Shown: positions 18,361 through 20,659 of the stretch, one piece after another
How the letters are laid out: the number at the start of each line of letters is the position of its first letter
Position numbering within the stretch: position 1 is the stretch's first letter
Assembly (NCBI GenBank): GCA_011763485.2
Contig: JAANSK020279602.1
Location: 1-20,659, forward strand
Source: Isoetes engelmannii
Lineage: Eukaryota; Streptophyta; Lycopodiopsida; Isoetales; Isoetaceae
Direction: 5' to 3'
DNA length: 20,659 bases
Made by a program: the position numbers and the translations under genes
Notes under the pieces: generated by a model
Told to the model about the DNA's origin: nothing
The model's database searches: none
What the model saw: the letters and a program-made list of their open reading frames with translations, nothing else

Positions 18361-18663
18361 TTGCATAAAAAATTGTCGGTGCAGAGAGAATTGTCCGTTG
18401 CCCTTCTTCTAAATGTCTCCAAATTTTTGGAGAGCCAAGCATCAAACGTCTCCAAATTTTTGGAGAGCCAAGCATTCTCAGATGCTTCATCCTTTCGCCC
18501 ATCGAGTTGGAAGGTCATGCGTTGCCTCCTGCAACTTCCTGGACGTCCTCCAAAGCGCGGAATTCGTTCTGCTCATGAGCATGGGGAAGAGAAAAGAGTG
18601 TTGCACTGTAAAACATGTCTTCAAGCTGGACATAACAGACGTACATGTCGGATTGCAATATAA
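18361..18663 (+). pseudogene. MULE transposase C-terminal remnant with CCHC zinc knuckle
   Basis: A 100-codon open frame ends in GRPPKRGIRSAHEHGEEK followed by a perfect C-x2-C-x4-H-x4-C knuckle (CKTCLQAGHNRRTC, residues about 83-96). This is the usual tail of plant MULE (MuDR-type) transposases, whose GRPKKKRIRS linker precedes the knuckle. The catalytic DDE domain and SWIM domain are missing, so the fragment cannot transpose DNA. The first half holds an 11-residue tandem repeat (NVSKFLESQAS, NVSKFLESQAF) from a 33-bp duplication. The frame's apparent start is not a genuine one (GCATAA precedes the AAA run); it is simply open from the element's interior. Codon use resembles the flanks. Confidence 0.8.
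18415..18475. repeat. 28-bp perfect direct repeat inside the MULE
   Basis: GTCTCCAAATTTTTGGAGAG (first 20 of 28 bp) occurs at 18415-18442 and 18448-18475 with a 33-bp period. Each copy contains the palindrome CTCCAAATTTTTGGAG, so the pair could also form a stem. Confidence 0.9.
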
Positions 18664-18940
18664 CTTGTACTTGTGCAATTTGTTAGAATGCAATCTGTTT
18701 GAGATAAATGATCTGTATATCCTTTATTTTGACTAAAAATGCTCAATTAGAGTTCTGTGTTCTAACAGAAATGCTTCCCTTACAATATGTAAGGGTATTT
18801 TGATAAATACAAAAAGTATAAGGGCATTTCAAACATTCTAGGGGCATAACAGTAAATACGATAAACTATAAGGGCATTTTGGACATTAATTTTGTAGTTG
18901 AATCGTAGGTGGATCGACTCAAGGGCATTTTGGTAATTCT

Positions 18941-18968
18941 ATTGTAGGGGCATTTTGGTAATTTTCCC
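18941..18968 (-). repeat. Right terminal inverted repeat of the MULE
   Basis: 28 bp, the exact reverse complement of 18203-18230. Confidence 0.95.
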
Positions 18969-19130
18969 TTTATTCAATCGGTATCACCATGCCGACGACT
19001 TCAGCCGCAAATTTGATAGCAACAAATGGAATCCCCTATGGTCCAGATCGTCCGGTATGGAATAGTATGGCTATCCAGTTCCGAGAATCACCCCCGGATG
19101 TTGGAGGCGTTCCCGATTGCTCATTTTGAT

Positions 19131-19755
19131 CCTATCGGAAGGTCACATGGAAGGGGTAGATTGAAGCCATTGTCCACCTTCTGAGTAACCACTCGAAAGT
19201 ATCCCGACAGGGATGACATCGGGCTGTCGAGTTGGATGACCAGGATTTTTTGATCTCGTGCCTAGTGCGGTATTACAGTCTGGTTGCAATACATTTGTGG
19301 TGATGTCCGTACTTAAGGACTCGCGATGCAACTAAATATAGGTTCCACACCAACCAACGCTAATAAGCTCTGCATTAAGGTGTCTATATTATCCATCTAT
19401 CAAGCACCATTACATTAACCACATATTATCCAGCTTAACCACTTTTCAAGAAGTCCAAATTTACCCATACTGGCCATGCCCAAGTTAACCAATAACAACA
19501 TCATTAACCATGAAACAAATATGAAATATAGCAATAAGGCATATATACGGTTCTTAATAATTTTGAATTTGTCAGCCTGAATGTATCACCACTCAAATTG
19601 CGGAACGTTGCCCAAAACTTGTTCTGTATTGCCCAGCGGAATCACCCAGATATTCTTGGACGTCCATTGATCCCATCGGAGGGTGGCATGTACGGGGCAA
19701 ATAGAAGCTGCGACCGGACCCTGGAATCACCACCTAGAAGGATCCCATCTGCTCG
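19131..19755. repeat. Diverged direct repeat pair, about 85 bp each
   Basis: GATCCTATCGGAAGGTCACA (from 19131) and GATCCCATCGGAGGGTGGCA (from 19671) start two segments that stay loosely alignable for about 85 bp (shared words GGGG, AGAAGC/TGAAGCC, CACC, CTAGAA/CTCGAAA), 540 bp apart. Both are preceded at a variable distance by an AATCACCC word. They may be copies of one older repeat; divergence is high. Confidence 0.4.
19412..19513 (+). repeat. Small cluster of TTAACCA motifs
   Basis: ATTAACCACA, CTTAACCAC, CAAGTTAACCAAT and ATTAACCATG recur at roughly 25-40 bp spacing, one preceded by CATGCC. This resembles the CATGCCCAGTTAAACCA unit of the large minisatellite at 1788-2960, minus one A. It is probably a related, shorter and more decayed array. 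Confidence 0.4.
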
Positions 19756-20130
19756 CTAAGATGTTTGGTATCTCTGAACGGCCAAGATCGTCTAGTGACG
19801 ATGGAAGAGGGAATCACCAAAAAAGGAAAACAATTGAGGAAGTATGTCTTGTCGCGTGGATAGCCTTGGGCTTTCCTTAGTACAATGACTGCAAGTAATA
19901 TAGAAAAAAAGACATTACTGCATAAAATTAATTGCTGCTGGTACAACGATACATTGTCGACGTCCAACTAGTAGGAGCTAGACATGTGGACACATGTTGG
20001 ACATCATGTAGATTTTGAAATGCTTACCACTACTCAGTATAAAGGAATGTCAGAGGTCGTACCTGACTTCATCCGGAACGTGAGGATTGACCAATGAAAT
20101 GTAGACGCATGGTGCCGCATATGCGATGAC

Positions 20131-20535
20131 TTGAATCTGACCTTTAGCCCAAAAATCTTCATTGCTTCAGATTTTCAACCCATTTTACGTTCACAAACCA
20201 TTTGTTATTTATGTGTTCCTTTATGTGTGCAATTCATTTTCAATTGTGTTACAATTTGCTATATGACAATCCAACGACCCGTGTGGCGACTATACAGATG
20301 TAATCATACAAGTATTATACTTGCATGTATAGTCGCCACACAAAGCACATTCATGAAGGACATCTGGCGCGACTTCACCCGCTGGAGCGACGTGATCCTG
20401 ACCACTGGTACGAAGATATATAGTGGAGCCTCACACTTCTCGAGATACATGCGGTTCAACACTGTCATGAACCTACGAAAACTGAGCGAAGAACAAAGCG
20501 AAGAACAAGAAAATACAAGAGAGATACCAAAATAA
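20131..20535 (+). CDS. Coding-like frame, unknown function
   Basis: A 134-codon plus-strand frame runs to a stop at 20533-20535. The second part, from about 20344, reads FMKDIWRDFTRWSDVILTTG then SHFSRYMRFNTVMNLRKL and SEEQSEEQENTREIPK, with many G/C-ending codons (GAC ATC TGG CGC GAC TTC ACC), which suggests real coding origin. The first part is AT-rich and contains the 61-bp cruciform at 20281-20341, so it is less likely to be coding. I do not recognise a family. It may be an exon or remnant of a gene or mobile element continuing past the window edge. Confidence 0.3.
   Translation: MNLTFSPKIFIASDFQPILRSQTICYLCVPLCVQFIFNCVTICYMTIQRPVWRLYRCNHTSIILACIVATQSTFMKDIWRDFTRWSDVILTTGTKIYSGASHFSRYMRFNTVMNLRKLSEEQSEEQENTREIPK
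20281..20341. repeat. 61-bp cruciform with nested hairpin
   Basis: A perfect 16-bp inverted repeat, GTGTGGCGACTATACA (20281-20296) and its reverse complement (20326-20341), encloses a second perfect hairpin, CAAGTAT-T-ATACTTG (20309-20323). The outer stem has no mismatch. It could be a tiny fold-back element, a template-switch product, or a stem in a transcript. Confidence 0.85.
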
Positions 20536-20584
20536 TCTGATATATTAATAAATGAATCTGGAGTACAAGAGACCGAAGGCGCAC

Positions 20585-20611
20585 AGGAGAACAGAACAGG
20601 AGAACAGAACA
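20585..20611 (+). repeat. Purine-rich 13-bp tandem repeat
   Basis: AGGAGAACAGAAC is repeated twice in tandem within a purine-rich run. A further inverted repeat, GTTGAACC-GGAAT-GGTTCAAC, lies at 20636-20656, by the window edge. Confidence 0.6.
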
Positions 20612-20659
20612 GGAGCAAGAAGGCTCAAGACTGGCGTTGAACCGGAATGGTTCAACCAG

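Larger units (their letters stand above)
18203..18968. mobile_element. Non-autonomous Mutator-like (MULE) DNA transposon, 766 bp
   Basis: The ends are perfect 28-bp terminal inverted repeats (18203-18230 and 18941-18968, beginning GGGAAAATTACCAAAATGCC) flanked by an exact 9-bp target duplication. Imperfect copies of ACCAAAATGCCCC continue inward from both ends (about four on the left, six on the right), a subterminal array that could serve as transposase-binding sites. Inside is the C-terminal zinc-knuckle end of a MULE transposase but no DDE catalytic core, so it would need a helper in trans. Identical ends and target duplication suggest recent insertion. It landed between a PPR relic and anonymous DNA. 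Confidence 0.92.
18194..18977. repeat. 9-bp target-site duplication of the MULE
   Basis: TTTATTCAA at 18194-18202 is repeated exactly at 18969-18977, directly outside the terminal inverted repeats. Nine bases is the hallmark length for Mutator-like transposons. Confidence 0.92.
18978..20130. other. Anonymous stretch with diverged repeats
   Basis: No gene is supported. Two related segments near 19131-19215 and 19671-19755, and a cluster of TTAACCA words at 19412-19513, are described separately. A TATA-like word (CAGTATAAAGG) lies near 20035-20045 on the plus strand, upstream of the coding-like stretch at the right edge. Confidence 0.35.

Overview
The window looks like nuclear DNA of a land plant, with a repeat-rich genome. 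A multi-exon host gene has GT-AG introns of 67 to 1195 bp, T-rich with TGCAG-type acceptors. There is a plant-type pentatricopeptide-repeat (PPR) pseudogene and a plant-type Mutator-like (MULE) DNA transposon. The wording of the PPR remnant (LPNGIFI, SLLNALDICASL, VTFIGLLDACAE) recalls fern and other seed-free plant PPR families, so a fern or lycophyte is my best guess; the exact lineage is not settled.

The centre, 5005-14350 on the minus strand, holds one complete conserved gene: the catalytic subunit of the Rab3 GTPase-activating protein complex (RAB3GAP1 family). I worked out 22 coding exons that join in a single frame to 960 residues. Both ends match the family, and the SPRDW motif is present.

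Left of it, from 1 to 5000, lie: a possible small minus-strand gene with a TATA box and a spliced leader (504-1024); a GC-rich anonymous stretch; about 1.2 kb of degenerate AGTTAAACCA repeats whose orientation switches twice (1788-2960); a tRNA-derived insertion ending in CCA and flanked by a 10-bp direct repeat (2985-3069), next to an LRR-like gene fragment; and a splice-linked pair of orphan exons (3902-4269).

Right of it, from 14351 to 20659, lie: a second, poorly preserved tRNA-like stretch; a 298-bp fold-back element with two hairpin-bearing units; an 84-bp tandem duplication; scattered exon-like segments of unknown origin on the minus strand; a decayed PPR gene; a 766-bp MULE with perfect 28-bp terminal inverted repeats, a perfect 9-bp target duplication and the zinc-knuckle tail of its transposase; diverged direct repeats; a second small TTAACCA cluster; a 61-bp cruciform; and a GC-biased coding-like stretch running to the window edge.

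Only RAB3GAP1 is clearly an intact working gene. The rest looks like accessory DNA shaped by duplication, retroposition and transposition. I found no CRISPR array, rRNA or operon. All homology calls come from recognising motifs by eye, without database searches.
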